A stretch of 34,926 nt of DNA from Lachnospiraceae bacterium (lineage in GTDB: Bacteria; Bacillota; Clostridia; Lachnospirales; Lachnospiraceae), in contig JAFUZJ010000027.1 in assembly GCA_017476665.1 (NCBI GenBank), positions 1-34,926 of the forward strand. Direction: 5' to 3'. Both the position numbers and the translations under genes were made by a program. Positions 1 through 9,704 of the stretch are shown piece after piece. The notes under the pieces were generated by a model. That model saw only the letters and a list, made by a program, of their open reading frames with translations, was not told the DNA's origin and searched no databases. Positions within the stretch are counted from its first letter, which is position 1; the number at the start of each line of letters is the position of its first letter.

Positions 1-611
1 CCTTTATTCACATCATCAATACTGCTGATAACATTTCCCACCAGCCCCTTGATCTCATCCGCCAGATGGTTGATCTCCTGCGCCACAACCGCAAAGCCCC
101 TACCGTGTTCTCCGGCGCGCGCCGCCTCAATAGACGCGTTCAACGCCAGAATGTTGGTCTGGCTCGCAATCGATGTGATCTGCTTCATGTAATCCGTAAT
201 CTGATCTACAGAAGTGTTGAAATCCCGGAACACATTCTGAATATCGTTAAAGTCGGCCTCTACCTCTGCCGAGCTCTTCTGGATATCCTCCACTCTGCCC
301 TGCGCCTGATCTACGGATTCCTTCACCGATACCCGCACCTGTGAAAAACTTTCCGCCGCCACGCTCACATTCTGGAACATCTCGTCAAACAGCGTCATTT
401 CGCTCTTAAGTTCCTGATCCTTCTCCAGTACCTCCTCAAAAGAATGCTGAATCCTGCGGAGCTTCTCCAGCGAGCTCACTTCCTTCTCGATCAGCTCCCG
501 CAGAGATTTATGAATGCTGGTCACCACATGGCTGATCGGAGAATAGTCCGCTTTCTTCACCTGCATCTGTGTGCTTTCAGTCTGTTCCTTTGCCTTTTTA
601 AATCCAAACAT
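1..611 (-). CDS. Soluble methyl-accepting chemotaxis protein, C-terminal end outside window
   Basis: This gene is cut by the left edge; about 203 codons are visible. The start ATG (609-611) is preceded by a GGGGGGAT-type ribosome binding site. The visible protein begins [10 protein letters not shown], has a long heptad-rich helical stretch, and then the MCP hairpin-tip signature ([19 protein letters not shown] followed by [12 protein letters not shown]), the part of these receptors that contacts CheA and CheW. No signal peptide, membrane segment or periplasmic domain precedes it, so it should be a cytoplasmic receptor. It lies 14 nt downstream of the FIST gene and is probably co-transcribed. 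I infer that FIST supplies the sensing module that this receptor lacks. The family call is firm; the ligand and output are unknown. Confidence 0.9.
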   Translation of the reverse strand, partial: MFGFKKAKEQTESTQMQVKKADYSPISHVVTSIHKSLRELIEKEVSSLEKLRRIQHSFEEVLEKDQELKSEMTLFDEMFQNVSVAAESFSQVRVSVKESVDQAQGRVEDIQKSSAEVEADFNDIQNVFRDFNTSVDQITDYMKQITSIASQTNILALNASIEAARAGEHGRGFAVVAQEINHLADEIKGLVGNVISSIDDVNK

Positions 612-625
612 ATTCTTATCCCCCC

Positions 626-1684
626 TTATCCGAATACCACGCATGACATGGACTGATTTACAAACTGAGAATTACACTCCTCGCCGTTTGCAAAGAAACC
701 GCAGTGCGGTCCCAGCGTAGCCATTTCCCGAAGATACTCTGCCGTATAGTGATTGTCATTAAAGAACAGATACCGGAATACGCAGTTGATGGAGAATACG
801 CCCGAAACCTTGGGGAAATCATGCTTGATATTCTGGATGGTCTCGTTTACAACGCCTTTGTAATCCTGTACCTCCAACAGTGTCAGTACGTCAGAGTCAT
901 TCACCTGACGATAACAGCACAGTCCGCTGCCCTTTACACCCTTCAGGGAGATGATGCAGATATCGTCGCCGGTGATCTTGCCGAACGGATTCTGAAAAGT
1001 CTGGGTTTCAATCTTGCTCTCCGGAATATGTAATGCATCCATATAGACCTGTTTCGCCGGTTTTCCGTTCAGCTCACCCACATAATAATTCTCTCTGTCT
1101 GTCTTGCTGGCAATATAACTCGTCTTATCTGTCTCGGAAGGACGATAAATATTCTCCTTATACACCTTGATCCGTCCGCCCACGTTCTTCACCAGCGCAT
1201 ATGCGGAGGAGTCCTCATATACCGTGCCGTTCAGAGCCACCAGGCCGTCAAACGCCGTACCGCCGGTCAATGAGATATGGGCCGGTCCCAATACGCTGTC
1301 CATAGTCGTCAGCACACAGGCATCATTTCCCGCGCACAGATTGATGCATACCGTATCGGACGCGCCTGCACCCACTTTTCTGACACAGTCTTTCAGCCCC
1401 GCAATATCCGACACCGGCATTGTGGAAACATGCCGCAGCACGCCGGCTTCCGCTTTTACACCAAAGAACGCTGCGATTCCAACGCCGCCCTCTTTGACCT
1501 GGGAATCATAAAAATGTCCGGTTGTGGCAATGCTGGGCACGTTCGGATAAGCTTCCGCCAGTTCCTTCACATGCTGCTCAAACTGAGATTTGTTGGAGAT
1601 CATGATCAAAAGATCCGGATTGTTGATCCCGCTCAAAGCCTCTCTCAGATTCCCACTGTTGCTCTTTTGCGATTGTAGTCTCAT
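626..1684 (-). CDS. FIST N/C domain sensory protein
   Basis: A 352-aa soluble protein with the layout of FIST proteins (F-box and intracellular signal transduction): an N-terminal FIST domain over roughly the first 210 residues and a C-terminal FIST_C domain ending [24 protein letters not shown] domains are thought to bind small ligands such as amino acids and are often linked to chemoreceptors or histidine kinases. The ATG at 1684 has an AAGGGGG site about 7 nt upstream, which supports this start. It is followed after 14 nt by a chemoreceptor without its own sensor domain, so the two probably act together. No terminator is visible between rsgA and this gene, so it could be read through from the upstream operon. 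Confidence 0.85.
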   Translation of the reverse strand: MRLQSQKSNSGNLREALSGINNPDLLIMISNKSQFEQHVKELAEAYPNVPSIATTGHFYDSQVKEGGVGIAAFFGVKAEAGVLRHVSTMPVSDIAGLKDCVRKVGAGASDTVCINLCAGNDACVLTTMDSVLGPAHISLTGGTAFDGLVALNGTVYEDSSAYALVKNVGGRIKVYKENIYRPSETDKTSYIASKTDRENYYVGELNGKPAKQVYMDALHIPESKIETQTFQNPFGKITGDDICIISLKGVKGSGLCCYRQVNDSDVLTLLEVQDYKGVVNETIQNIKHDFPKVSGVFSINCVFRYLFFNDNHYTAEYLREMATLGPHCGFFANGEECNSQFVNQSMSCVVFG

Positions 1685-1730
1685 TTTCGTACCCCCTTGT
1701 ATCTTTTTGTTACATTATGTCCTTTTCTAT

Positions 1731-2624
1731 TTACTTCCGGCTGTTTGCCGCCTTCAGTTCCCCATATAAAAGCTTGTAATTCTCATACCGGATCGGTGAA
1801 ATTTCCCCTTCTTCCACCGCATTTTTGACGCCGCATACCGGTTCGTTGATATGTGCACAGCCTGAAAATTTACAATACTTCTCCGGTTCGGTAAATTCCG
1901 GATAATAGCCTGCAAGTTCCTCGGGTGTCAGGTGAAACATGCCCAAAGAACTGAATCCCGGCGTATCCAGAATATAAGTATCCTCCGAGATGGCAATCAA
2001 TTCGGAATGTCTTGTGGTATGTTTTCCTCTGTCAATCTTAACACTGATGCTGCCGGTCTGCATTTGAATGTTGTCCTGCAGACAGTTGATGATGGAAGAC
2101 TTGCCGACTCCGCTGGGCCCCGCCACCGTTGTTGTCTTTCCCCCCAGCACCTCCCGCAGTTCCTCGATATTGGACTGCTCCTTTGCACTGACCAACAGCG
2201 TCCGATAACCGCAATCCGTATAAATCTTCTGATAGGTCTCCCCCACCCGCTCAGAATCCGTATCCAACTTGTTAAAGCAGATGACACAGGGCAGTTTCTG
2301 CTGCTCCATCATGATCAGGAAACGATCCAGCAGATTGAAGTTGGGCTGCGGTCTGGTGATAGCAAAGATCACCAGCGCCTGATCCACATTTGCCACAGCC
2401 GGCCGGATCAGTTCGCTCTTTCGCGGAAGCAATGCCTCGATGGAGCCCAGAGCCTGTTCCTCGTCCAGAACCGCCAGCTCCACATTATCTCCTACCAGAG
2501 GTTTCCGGTTATCCTTCCGGAAAATCCCTCTGGCCTTGCACTCATATATTTTTCCTGTGGTTTCAGGCTCTGCCACATGCACATAATAAAAACCTGCAAT
2601 TCCTCTGATGATCTTTCCCTGCAT
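1731..2624 (-). CDS. rsgA: Ribosome small-subunit-dependent GTPase A
   Basis: A 297-aa circularly permuted GTPase that acts late in 30S subunit maturation (RsgA/YloQ/CpgA). Visible in order are an N-terminal OB-fold region, G4 (FNKLD), G5 (SAKE), G1/Walker A (GPSGVGKSS), G3 (DTPGF) and the C-terminal zinc knuckle CKFSGCAHINEPVC. Motif order G4-G1-G3 is diagnostic of the permuted family, and length is normal. The start follows the prkC stop by 3 nt, and its AGGAG site lies inside the last codons of prkC, which indicates translational coupling. In Bacillus the homologous cluster continues with rpe and thiN; here it is followed by FIST and an MCP instead. Confidence 0.97.
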   Translation of the reverse strand: MQGKIIRGIAGFYYVHVAEPETTGKIYECKARGIFRKDNRKPLVGDNVELAVLDEEQALGSIEALLPRKSELIRPAVANVDQALVIFAITRPQPNFNLLDRFLIMMEQQKLPCVICFNKLDTDSERVGETYQKIYTDCGYRTLLVSAKEQSNIEELREVLGGKTTTVAGPSGVGKSSIINCLQDNIQMQTGSISVKIDRGKHTTRHSELIAISEDTYILDTPGFSSLGMFHLTPEELAGYYPEFTEPEKYCKFSGCAHINEPVCGVKNAVEEGEISPIRYENYKLLYGELKAANSRK

Positions 2625-2627
2625 GTG

Positions 2628-4784
2628 CTACTCCTGTGTAAATTCCACTCTTCTGGTAAAACTCTTCTGTTCCGAAGTTCCCGGAATACTTACGGTCTCA
2701 CCGTTTTCCGGATTCACTGTGGTTCCGCCGGGGGTGTTGACCGTATAGGACATGGTGATTGTTCCGGCAGAAGCAGTCAATCCGGTATAATTGGCGGATT
2801 GCGGGAATGTGGTGGTCTTTGTCTCCAGCAGCACCTGTCCGCTGTCTGTCACAAACTTTATGCTCACTTCCGTCCCGGAGGTATAATCGGGCGCCTCCGC
2901 GGATGACGGAGCCGCAATGCTGATATTGCACTTGTAGGTGATTTTTTCCGCGCCCAGACTGACCTTAATACCTATAGAAGTACCTTTTTCCACGTAAGTT
3001 CCTTTAGAATAACTCTGATAACAGATCGTTCCTTCCTCAAATTCCGAACTATACACGTGTGACACAGGATCAACAATCAATCCTTTCTCATATGCCAAAA
3101 ACGTACCATCTGCTTCACTCATTCCCATCAGATCTGGCACCGCGACCTTCTGTTGCTCTTTCCCCATGCTTACGGTGAGATTGATAGTACTTCCGTCCGG
3201 CGCCTTGGTACCGCCTGCCGGCGACTGCAGGATTACTTTTCCTGCCGCAACCGAATCGGAATAGCTTTCCGTCTTACTCACCTGGAATCCTGCACTGGTC
3301 AGTTTTTGTGTGGCTTCCTCCAAGCTGCGTCCCGTCACATCCGGCACCTCCACACCCTGTTTGCCCGCACTGACATAGAGCATCACGGTACTGCCTTCCT
3401 GCAGACTGTCCCCTGCCTCTGTCCCGGCGCGAATCACAACCCCTTTGTCAATATCGGATTCCTGATATTCCACATCCGTGAGCAGTCCCAGGGTCGTCAA
3501 CGCATTCCTGGCATCCTCCAAGGTCCGTCCCGTCACATCAGGCATCTGTATGGATGCAACCGTCTCTGTACTCTCCGGCTCCGTCTGGGAAGTTGTGCTC
3601 TGTTCGGTCTCCTCCGACAGGATCGGACTGTTATCTCCCGCTGAAGACGTATTGTCCAACAGCTTCAGCGCAAGGATCAAAATGATGATCAGAATGATGA
3701 CACCTGCCACGATCGTGAGAACCGTGGTCACCTTCTCCATTCTGGTATCATCTTCGTAGTATTCTCCATCCTCATCATAATCTTCGCCGTCCTCGTCGTA
3801 CTCCTGCTCCGCTTCCGACCGAAGTCTGAGAGGACTCTCTCTGTCTGTATATGCCTCATCCACCCCGCTCCGGCTTCTGCTCTTGATGGCATTCCGCTCC
3901 TCATCCGAAATCGCACGGGTTCCGCCATCCATGTCCGGGTCAGCCATCACCACAAAATCCTCATCCGGATTCATCAACGACTGCTTCAGATCCGCGATCA
4001 GCTCTCCCATACTCTGGTACCGTCTGTCGGGAGACTTCTGACAGCACTTTAAGACAATGCTCTCCACACTGTTTGGGATTTCCGGTACATACTCCTTGGG
4101 AGAAGGCATCTCCTCCTGAATATGCTTGATGGCTATGGCAACCGTTGTTTCCCCGTTGAAGGGTACCCGTCCGGTGAGCATCTCAAACATGGTGATGCCC
4201 AGCGAATAAATGTCACTCTTCTCGTCACTGTAACCGCCTCTCGCCTGTTCCGGAGAGGTGTAATGCACAGATCCCATCACATTGGATGTGATCGTATTGC
4301 TGGTGGCTGCTTTCGCGATGCCGAAATCGGTCACCTTCACCTTGCCGTCCTTGGAAATGATAATATTTTGCGGCTTGATATCTCTGTGGATAATGTGATT
4401 ATTGTGCGCCGCCTCAATTCCCATACTGACCTGAATGCCGATGCTGACTGCCTCTTTGTAGGACAGCCTGGCCTTCTTCTCAATATATTTTTTCAGCGTG
4501 ATCCCCTCTACCAGTTCCATAACGATATAGTGGATCCCGTTCTCCTCACCCACGTCGTACACATTTACGATATTGGGGTGCATCAATCCCGCTGCAGCCT
4601 GCGCCTCCGTCTGAAATTTGGATACAAAATTGGCATTTTCGGAAAATTCCTGCTTCAGAACCTTGATCGCCACAAAACGATTCAGCTTCTGATCTTTTGC
4701 CTTATATACATCTGACATTCCGCCGGTGCCGATCTTTTCCAGTACTTCGTACCGATCACCCAGCATCATACCTATCTTAACCAT
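2628..4784 (-). CDS. prkC: PASTA-domain serine/threonine protein kinase (PrkC/PknB family)
   Basis: A 718-aa membrane kinase that senses muropeptides or lipid II and phosphorylates targets in growth and cell-wall control. The kinase domain covers about residues 11-270: glycine loop GTGGMSDVYK, catalytic Lys41, HRDIKPQN with Asp135, and DFG 153-155. A strongly acidic Asp/Glu/Tyr-rich juxtamembrane stretch lies near 326-348 and a single membrane helix near 353-376. Outside are three PASTA repeats (about 411-477, 478-546 and 548-616), each beginning with a PDVTGR-like or PDLMG motif. After the last PASTA is a Thr/Ser-rich beta-type domain of about 100 residues, not part of the basic PrkC plan. 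prpC, its cognate phosphatase, is directly upstream. The start has an AAAGGAAA site. Confidence 0.96.
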   Translation of the reverse strand: MVKIGMMLGDRYEVLEKIGTGGMSDVYKAKDQKLNRFVAIKVLKQEFSENANFVSKFQTEAQAAAGLMHPNIVNVYDVGEENGIHYIVMELVEGITLKKYIEKKARLSYKEAVSIGIQVSMGIEAAHNNHIIHRDIKPQNIIISKDGKVKVTDFGIAKAATSNTITSNVMGSVHYTSPEQARGGYSDEKSDIYSLGITMFEMLTGRVPFNGETTVAIAIKHIQEEMPSPKEYVPEIPNSVESIVLKCCQKSPDRRYQSMGELIADLKQSLMNPDEDFVVMADPDMDGGTRAISDEERNAIKSRSRSGVDEAYTDRESPLRLRSEAEQEYDEDGEDYDEDGEYYEDDTRMEKVTTVLTIVAGVIILIIILILALKLLDNTSSAGDNSPILSEETEQSTTSQTEPESTETVASIQMPDVTGRTLEDARNALTTLGLLTDVEYQESDIDKGVVIRAGTEAGDSLQEGSTVMLYVSAGKQGVEVPDVTGRSLEEATQKLTSAGFQVSKTESYSDSVAAGKVILQSPAGGTKAPDGSTINLTVSMGKEQQKVAVPDLMGMSEADGTFLAYEKGLIVDPVSHVYSSEFEEGTICYQSYSKGTYVEKGTSIGIKVSLGAEKITYKCNISIAAPSSAEAPDYTSGTEVSIKFVTDSGQVLLETKTTTFPQSANYTGLTASAGTITMSYTVNTPGGTTVNPENGETVSIPGTSEQKSFTRRVEFTQE

Positions 4785-4820
4785 ATCAATTTCCTTTTCT
4801 TACCTGATTCTGACTTCTCT

Positions 4821-5552
4821 TTACATGTCGGTCTGCTCAATCAATACCACCGAGATATTATCTCTCCCGCCATGCGCATTCGCCGCGTCCACCAGCATCT
4901 GCGCCTTTTCCACGATATCGCGGCCGCCTTCCATGATCATACGGATCTCCTCGTCCTCCAGCATATTGGTCAGCCCATCCGTACACATCAGTATGATCTC
5001 GCCTTCCTGAAGTTCTACCGTGAAATGATCCGCTTCTATGGTTTCCATCGCTCCCACTGCTCTGGTAATAATATTCTTATCCGGATGATTTCTGGCCTCT
5101 TCTCTGGAAATGGTACCCATCCGCACCATTTCTTCCACAAGAGAATGATCCTCCGTGATCTGCCGGATCTCCCTGCCGACCACATACAGCCTGCTGTCGC
5201 CCACGTTAGCCACCTGCAGATATCTGCCCAGACAGGTAGCCGCCACAACCGTTGTGCCCATGCCTTCCATTTCGGGCGCTTCCGCAGCCTTCTGCAAAAT
5301 GACGGTATTTGCGGCAGCGATAGCCTTGTCAAATATTTTAACCGGATTTTTTTCAAAAGAGGCCGAAATTTCGGAGATCATCGTCTCCACCGTCAGTTTC
5401 GAGGCAAAATCCCCCGCATTGTGACCGCCCATGCCATCCGCCACAATGAACAGATTGGGCAGATTTCCCACCGGCTCTTCCGATGTATATACAAAATCCT
5501 GATTTGTCTTTCTCTTCCTACCGATGTCGGTAATCAAAAACGTCTTGATCAC
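4821..5552 (-). CDS. prpC: PP2C-family Ser/Thr protein phosphatase (PrpC/Stp1)
   Basis: A 243-aa soluble metal-dependent (Mn/Mg) phosphatase that reverses PrkC phosphorylation. The PP2C motifs are in order: DIGRKRKTNQD near the N terminus, VADGMGGHNAG with the metal-binding Asp-Gly, VGDSRLYV, CTDGLTNML and GGRDNISVVL at the end. Length fits bacterial single-domain PP2C enzymes. It begins 1 nt after the rlmN stop and is followed by prkC after 36 nt, the conserved kinase-phosphatase pairing of Firmicutes. Confidence 0.96.
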   Translation of the reverse strand: MIKTFLITDIGRKRKTNQDFVYTSEEPVGNLPNLFIVADGMGGHNAGDFASKLTVETMISEISASFEKNPVKIFDKAIAAANTVILQKAAEAPEMEGMGTTVVAATCLGRYLQVANVGDSRLYVVGREIRQITEDHSLVEEMVRMGTISREEARNHPDKNIITRAVGAMETIEADHFTVELQEGEIILMCTDGLTNMLEDEEIRMIMEGGRDIVEKAQMLVDAANAHGGRDNISVVLIEQTDM

Positions 5553-5553
5553 G

Positions 5554-6714
5554 CTAAACGTCCTCCTGAACAGGCGGGGCTGCGGAACCTTCTGTCACGG
5601 CCTGCGCCGGATCTTCTAGCGATGCTTCCGCCAGGTTCTTCCGCCGGAGCTGACCGCAGGCACCGTCAATATCCCTACCCATTTCCCTTCTAATTGTAAC
5701 ATTTATTTTATTTCTTTCAAGCTTATTTTTAAAAGCCTGTATCCTTGCGGCCTCAGACTGTACGAAATCCCGTTCTTTGATGGGATTTACAGGGATCAGA
5801 TTCACATGACAACACAGCGGCTCCGCCAGCGCGATCAGCTCCCTCGCATCCTCATCCGTATCGTTCACACCGCCCACCAGCGAATACTCAAAGGTGATCC
5901 GCCTGCCTGTACAGTCAAAATAATACCTGCAGGTCTCCATCAGTTCCCGTATAGAATACCTGTTTGCGATCGGCATCAGCCGCTTCCGCTTCTCATCCGT
6001 GGTCGCATGCAGCGAAAGCGCCAGCGTGATCTGCAGTTTCTCCTCCGCAAGCTGCCGCATTCTGGGCACGATCCCGCAGGTGGAGACCGTCACATTCCGC
6101 TGGCTGATATGCAGACCGTTCTCATCCGTCAGCAAACGGATAAATTTTATCAAATTCTCATAGTTATCCATGGGTTCCCCAATCCCCATGACCACCACAT
6201 TGGATACCCGCTCGCCCGTGATCCGCGTGATCGCGTAGATCTGGTCCAGCATCTCGGAGGGAGCCAGACTCCGCTCCAGTCCGTCGATGGTGGACGCACA
6301 GAACCGACAGCCCATACGACAGCCCACCTGGGAGGAAATACAGACGGAATTGCCGTGTTTATAGCGCATCCACACGCTCTCCACCAGATTGCCGTCCGAC
6401 AGCCCAAAGAGAAATTTTCTCGTCCCGTCCAGCTTCGACTCCTGCATCCGCAGCATCCGCAGCGCCGTGTATTGATACCGTTCGGCGCACTGCTCCCTAA
6501 ACGGCTTGGAAAGATTGGTCATCTCGTCAAAGCTCCGTGCCAGCTTTCCATGCATCCACTCGTACATCTGCTTTGCCCGGAACGCCTTTTCGCCCTGTGC
6601 GGCCAATTCCTCCGTCAGCTCCTGCAGATTCAGGGATTTGATATCCAATTTGTCTCTATCTTGCACATTTTTATTCTGTATCTGTCCGTCTAAATTTTGC
6701 ATAGTAAAATCCAT
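5554..6714 (-). CDS. rlmN: Dual-specificity 23S rRNA/tRNA adenine C2-methyltransferase RlmN
   Basis: A radical-SAM enzyme that methylates A2503 of 23S rRNA and A37 of some tRNAs. The 4Fe-4S motif CRMGCRFC (CxxxCxxC) is present, as is the C-terminal Cys region MGRDIDGACGQL that carries the methyl-accepting cysteine. I chose the ATG at 6714 (MDFTMQNLDG) because a GGGAGTGG site lies about 9 nt upstream; the ATG at 6702 is an alternative. The frame is open to 6762, but that would overlap rsmB by 92 nt and adds an unconserved tail. With the chosen start it overlaps the rsmB 3' end by 44 nt. The last 25 or so residues extend beyond the core family. Confidence 0.95.
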   Translation of the reverse strand: MDFTMQNLDGQIQNKNVQDRDKLDIKSLNLQELTEELAAQGEKAFRAKQMYEWMHGKLARSFDEMTNLSKPFREQCAERYQYTALRMLRMQESKLDGTRKFLFGLSDGNLVESVWMRYKHGNSVCISSQVGCRMGCRFCASTIDGLERSLAPSEMLDQIYAITRITGERVSNVVVMGIGEPMDNYENLIKFIRLLTDENGLHISQRNVTVSTCGIVPRMRQLAEEKLQITLALSLHATTDEKRKRLMPIANRYSIRELMETCRYYFDCTGRRITFEYSLVGGVNDTDEDARELIALAEPLCCHVNLIPVNPIKERDFVQSEAARIQAFKNKLERNKINVTIRREMGRDIDGACGQLRRKNLAEASLEDPAQAVTEGSAAPPVQEDV

Positions 6715-7993
6715 CCGTTTCGTCCACTCCCGGCAGGAATTGTCTCTCCGCCTCCAGGACAAAGGGAAAACGCTCTGTGATCCAGCGCGCCATCTGCTCG
6801 TTTTCTTTGGTATGTATGGTGCAGGTGCTGTAAAGCAGCGTGCCGCCCTTTTTCACATACCGCCAACTGTTGGCGATGATCTCCTGCTGCAGCTTCACGA
6901 TCTGAGCAGTCTGCTCCGGCGTCATGCGGTACTTGATATCCCGCTTTTTGCCCAGCACGCCGAGTCCGGAACAGGGCACATCCGCCAGGAGTACATCCGC
7001 CTTTTCACAGTATGCCTCATCTGTGACCGTAGCATCCCATACTTCCACTGTCATATTTTGCATTCCCATCCGGGAACAATTCTCCTCAATTCTCGCCGTC
7101 TTCGCTTCGGATACGTCCCTGGCAAGCACTTTACCGGTATCCTGAACCAGTTCCGCCGCCAGTATGCTCTTGCCTCCCGGCGCAGCGCAGATGTCCATCA
7201 CAAAATCCCCCGCCCGAATCCCCGCAGCCTCCACGGCAAGCACCGAACTGGCGTCCTGCACCAGATACTTTCCCGCAGCAAATTCCGGCATGGAAAAAAG
7301 GCGTTCGCCGTTTTCCGCCAGATAGAGACCGGACAGACCGTTTCCGGGCCTCAGTTTCACACCCTCTGCCTGCAGCTTCCGGATTAACGCCTCTCGCTCC
7401 GCTTCCGGCAGATTCCTTCGAAACCGCACCGATACGGGATGGATCTCCAAAAGGCTCTGCAGCATCCGCTCAGTCTGCTCTCTGCCGTATTCGTCCAGCC
7501 ACAGCTCCACGATCCAGACAGGCATGGAATACTTCACGGACAACCAGCCCACCGCATCCTTTTGCGCATCCGGCAGCTGCAAACTTTCCTTCTGCCTTGC
7601 CACACTCCGCAGCACGCCGTTGACAAATCCCTTTAAATTGCCGAATTTCCGCTTCTGTGCCAGCTTACATGCCTCATTGCACACCGCGCTGTCCGGCACA
7701 TTGTCCATATAGAGCAGCTGATACACGCTCATGCGCATCAGACACCGGATGAGCGGCTTCATTTTCCGCACCGGCACACTGGAACACTGATCCAGATAAT
7801 AGTCCAACTCGATCTGACGCTCGACGGTACCTTCCGTCAGACGTTTGATAAACGCCCGATCCCGCTCCTCCAGATATTGATATTTATCCAACACCGCTTT
7901 GACCAGCCGATGGGAGAAATCCTCCCGTCGCTCCAGCGCCAACAGTGTATCCAATACGATTTCCCTTGTATTTTCCGCCAAAATATATGACAC
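6671..7993 (-). CDS. rsmB: 16S rRNA (cytosine-967-C5)-methyltransferase RsmB
   Basis: A 440-aa enzyme with an N-terminal NusB-like RNA-binding domain (about the first 140 residues) and a C-terminal Rossmann methyltransferase. The SAM-binding motif is DICAAPGGKS; the two catalytic cysteines sit in DVPCSGLG and YSTCT, as in the NOL1/NOP2/Sun family. Start choice is uncertain. The longest frame begins at a GTG (7993) that directly abuts an AAAGG with no spacer, whereas the TTG at 7981 (giving MAENTREIV) has AAAGGTG at a normal distance of about 9 nt. It lies between the zinc peptidase and rlmN, in the standard cluster order. Confidence 0.95.
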   Translation of the reverse strand: MSYILAENTREIVLDTLLALERREDFSHRLVKAVLDKYQYLEERDRAFIKRLTEGTVERQIELDYYLDQCSSVPVRKMKPLIRCLMRMSVYQLLYMDNVPDSAVCNEACKLAQKRKFGNLKGFVNGVLRSVARQKESLQLPDAQKDAVGWLSVKYSMPVWIVELWLDEYGREQTERMLQSLLEIHPVSVRFRRNLPEAEREALIRKLQAEGVKLRPGNGLSGLYLAENGERLFSMPEFAAGKYLVQDASSVLAVEAAGIRAGDFVMDICAAPGGKSILAAELVQDTGKVLARDVSEAKTARIEENCSRMGMQNMTVEVWDATVTDEAYCEKADVLLADVPCSGLGVLGKKRDIKYRMTPEQTAQIVKLQQEIIANSWRYVKKGGTLLYSTCTIHTKENEQMARWITERFPFVLEAERQFLPGVDETDGFYYAKFRRTDTE

Positions 7994-8024
7994 CTTTCTG
8001 CTTTTTTCCTGCCGGACATCCGGA

Positions 8025-8726
8025 TCATCTTCTCCGCCTGTCGCTCCCGCCGCCCCCGAAGATGAGGATCAGACGCAGCAGCTGCAGGATCGATGACGCC
8101 GTCGCCGCCACATAGGTTAACGCCGCCGCAGTCAGCACGCGCTTTGTGCCCCTGTTCTCCTGTTCCGTCAGAAGTCCGTACTCACTGATCTTGCCCACCG
8201 CCCGGTAAGAGGCATTAAACTCCACCGGAAGCGTCACCAGCTGAAATACCACCGCTGACGCAAACGCGATGATCCCCAGCTGGATCAAAAACTGATTCCA
8301 ACTTAAGAACACCCCCAACAAAATGATGGGCATTCCCAAATTGCTCGCAATATTGACCACCGGCACCATGGCCGAGCGGATACTCAACGGCGCGTAGCTC
8401 TCCGCATGCTGGATGGCATGCCCGCACTCATGCGCGGCCACCGCCACCGCCGTCACCGTGGACCCGTAATAATTCTCATAGGAAAGGCAGACCTGCTTAT
8501 TCCTCGGATCATAATGATCCCCGTCAGAAGACTGCAGACAGACCACATTCACATCCCGCAGTCCCTCCCGCTGTAAGATGCGGTAAGCAGCATCCGATCC
8601 GGTCATTCCCGTGGACGCGGCAACTTTTCTGTATTTTTTCATGGTGGCATTCACCAGCGCACTCGCCCCCAGGCAGAGCACGATGCCGATCAGCACCAGA
8701 ATATAGGTCACATCAAAATAATACAT
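8025..8726 (-). CDS. Membrane zinc metallopeptidase, YugP type
   Basis: A 233-aa membrane protein. A first membrane helix (VTYILVLIGIVLCLGASALV) is followed by a soluble stretch with the zinc-protease signature AAHECGHAIQH (HExxH), and then two or three more hydrophobic helices. This matches the YugP / Zn_peptidase_2 family of neutral zinc metallopeptidases, whose substrates are mostly unknown. The C terminus is short and basic (GGGGSDRRRR). It sits between fmt and rsmB, which are adjacent in Bacillus, so it is an addition to the conserved cluster. The start has a GGAG site 8-9 nt upstream. Confidence 0.9.
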   Translation of the reverse strand: MYYFDVTYILVLIGIVLCLGASALVNATMKKYRKVAASTGMTGSDAAYRILQREGLRDVNVVCLQSSDGDHYDPRNKQVCLSYENYYGSTVTAVAVAAHECGHAIQHAESYAPLSIRSAMVPVVNIASNLGMPIILLGVFLSWNQFLIQLGIIAFASAVVFQLVTLPVEFNASYRAVGKISEYGLLTEQENRGTKRVLTAAALTYVAATASSILQLLRLILIFGGGGSDRRRR

Positions 8727-8768
8727 CGGTCTTCACTCCCTCCGTATTGCCCCGGGCAAACACCTCCG

Positions 8769-9701
8769 CTACGCTCCGAGCATCTCGCCCGCCTGCAGCT
8801 TCACGCCCAGCAGAAAATCATGGGCACTCATGCGCTTCTTGCCCTCCAGCTGCAGCTCCAGCACCTTCAGTGCGCCGCCCTCACAGGCAATGCAAAAACT
8901 GTCCTTTTCCACCCGCAGTACTGTTCCGAAAGGCATTTCGTGCGCAGTCTCCACCGGCACGGCCCGCCAGATCTTCATCTGTTTTCCCTTATAGAAAGTA
9001 TATGCACTGGGCCAGGGTGTTACACCCCGGATCAGATGATCCAGCACATAGACATTTTTGCCAAAATCCAGATGTCCCATCTCTTTTTTGATCAAAGGCG
9101 CATAACAGCTCAGCGCATCATCCTGCTTCTTAGGCACAAGTTTCCCCGCCTCCAGAAGCGGCAGCGCCTCCACAATGGCCTCCCCGCCCAAAACCATCAG
9201 TTTATCATGTAGGGTTTCAAAGGTATCGTCGTCCGCGATGGGGAGCGTCTTGCAATACAGCATGTCCCCCGTATCCAGACCTGCGTTCATCTGCATGATC
9301 GTCACACCGGTCTCCTGCTCTCCGTCAATGATCACATGCTGGATCGGCGATGCCCCCCGATATCTGGGAAGCAACGAAGCATGAATATTCAGGCAGCCAA
9401 ACCGGGGCATGTCCAGGATCTCCTGGGACAGGATCTGTCCGAACGCAGCTACGACAAAGAGATCCGCCTCATATTGCTTCAGTTTGGCGATTGCCTCCGG
9501 AGTCTTGATCTTCATCGGCTGCATTACCGGGATCCCGTGCTGCAGCGCGCACTCTTTTACAGGCGGCGGCATCAGCTTCCCGCTCCTGCCCTTCGCCTTA
9601 TCCGGCTGTGTCACCACCGCCGTGATCTCATGTCCCGCCCTGATCAGCGCCTCCAAAGCTCCCACCGCAAAATCCGGCGTACCCATAAATACAATCTTCA
9701 T
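8769..9701 (-). CDS. fmt: Methionyl-tRNA formyltransferase
   Basis: A 310-aa enzyme that formylates the amino group of Met-tRNAfMet using 10-formyl-THF. Key features are the N-terminal MGTPDFAVGAL Rossmann start, the catalytic Asn/His region LNIHASLLPRYRGASPI, and the later Asp in NAGLDTGDML. A C-terminal OB-like domain completes a normal length. It begins 3 nt after the def stop codon. The def-fmt pair adds and removes the formyl group on new proteins, and the tight spacing implies co-translation. Confidence 0.97.
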   Translation of the reverse strand: MKIVFMGTPDFAVGALEALIRAGHEITAVVTQPDKAKGRSGKLMPPPVKECALQHGIPVMQPMKIKTPEAIAKLKQYEADLFVVAAFGQILSQEILDMPRFGCLNIHASLLPRYRGASPIQHVIIDGEQETGVTIMQMNAGLDTGDMLYCKTLPIADDDTFETLHDKLMVLGGEAIVEALPLLEAGKLVPKKQDDALSCYAPLIKKEMGHLDFGKNVYVLDHLIRGVTPWPSAYTFYKGKQMKIWRAVPVETAHEMPFGTVLRVEKDSFCIACEGGALKVLELQLEGKKRMSAHDFLLGVKLQAGEMLGA

Positions 9702-9704
9702 TCC

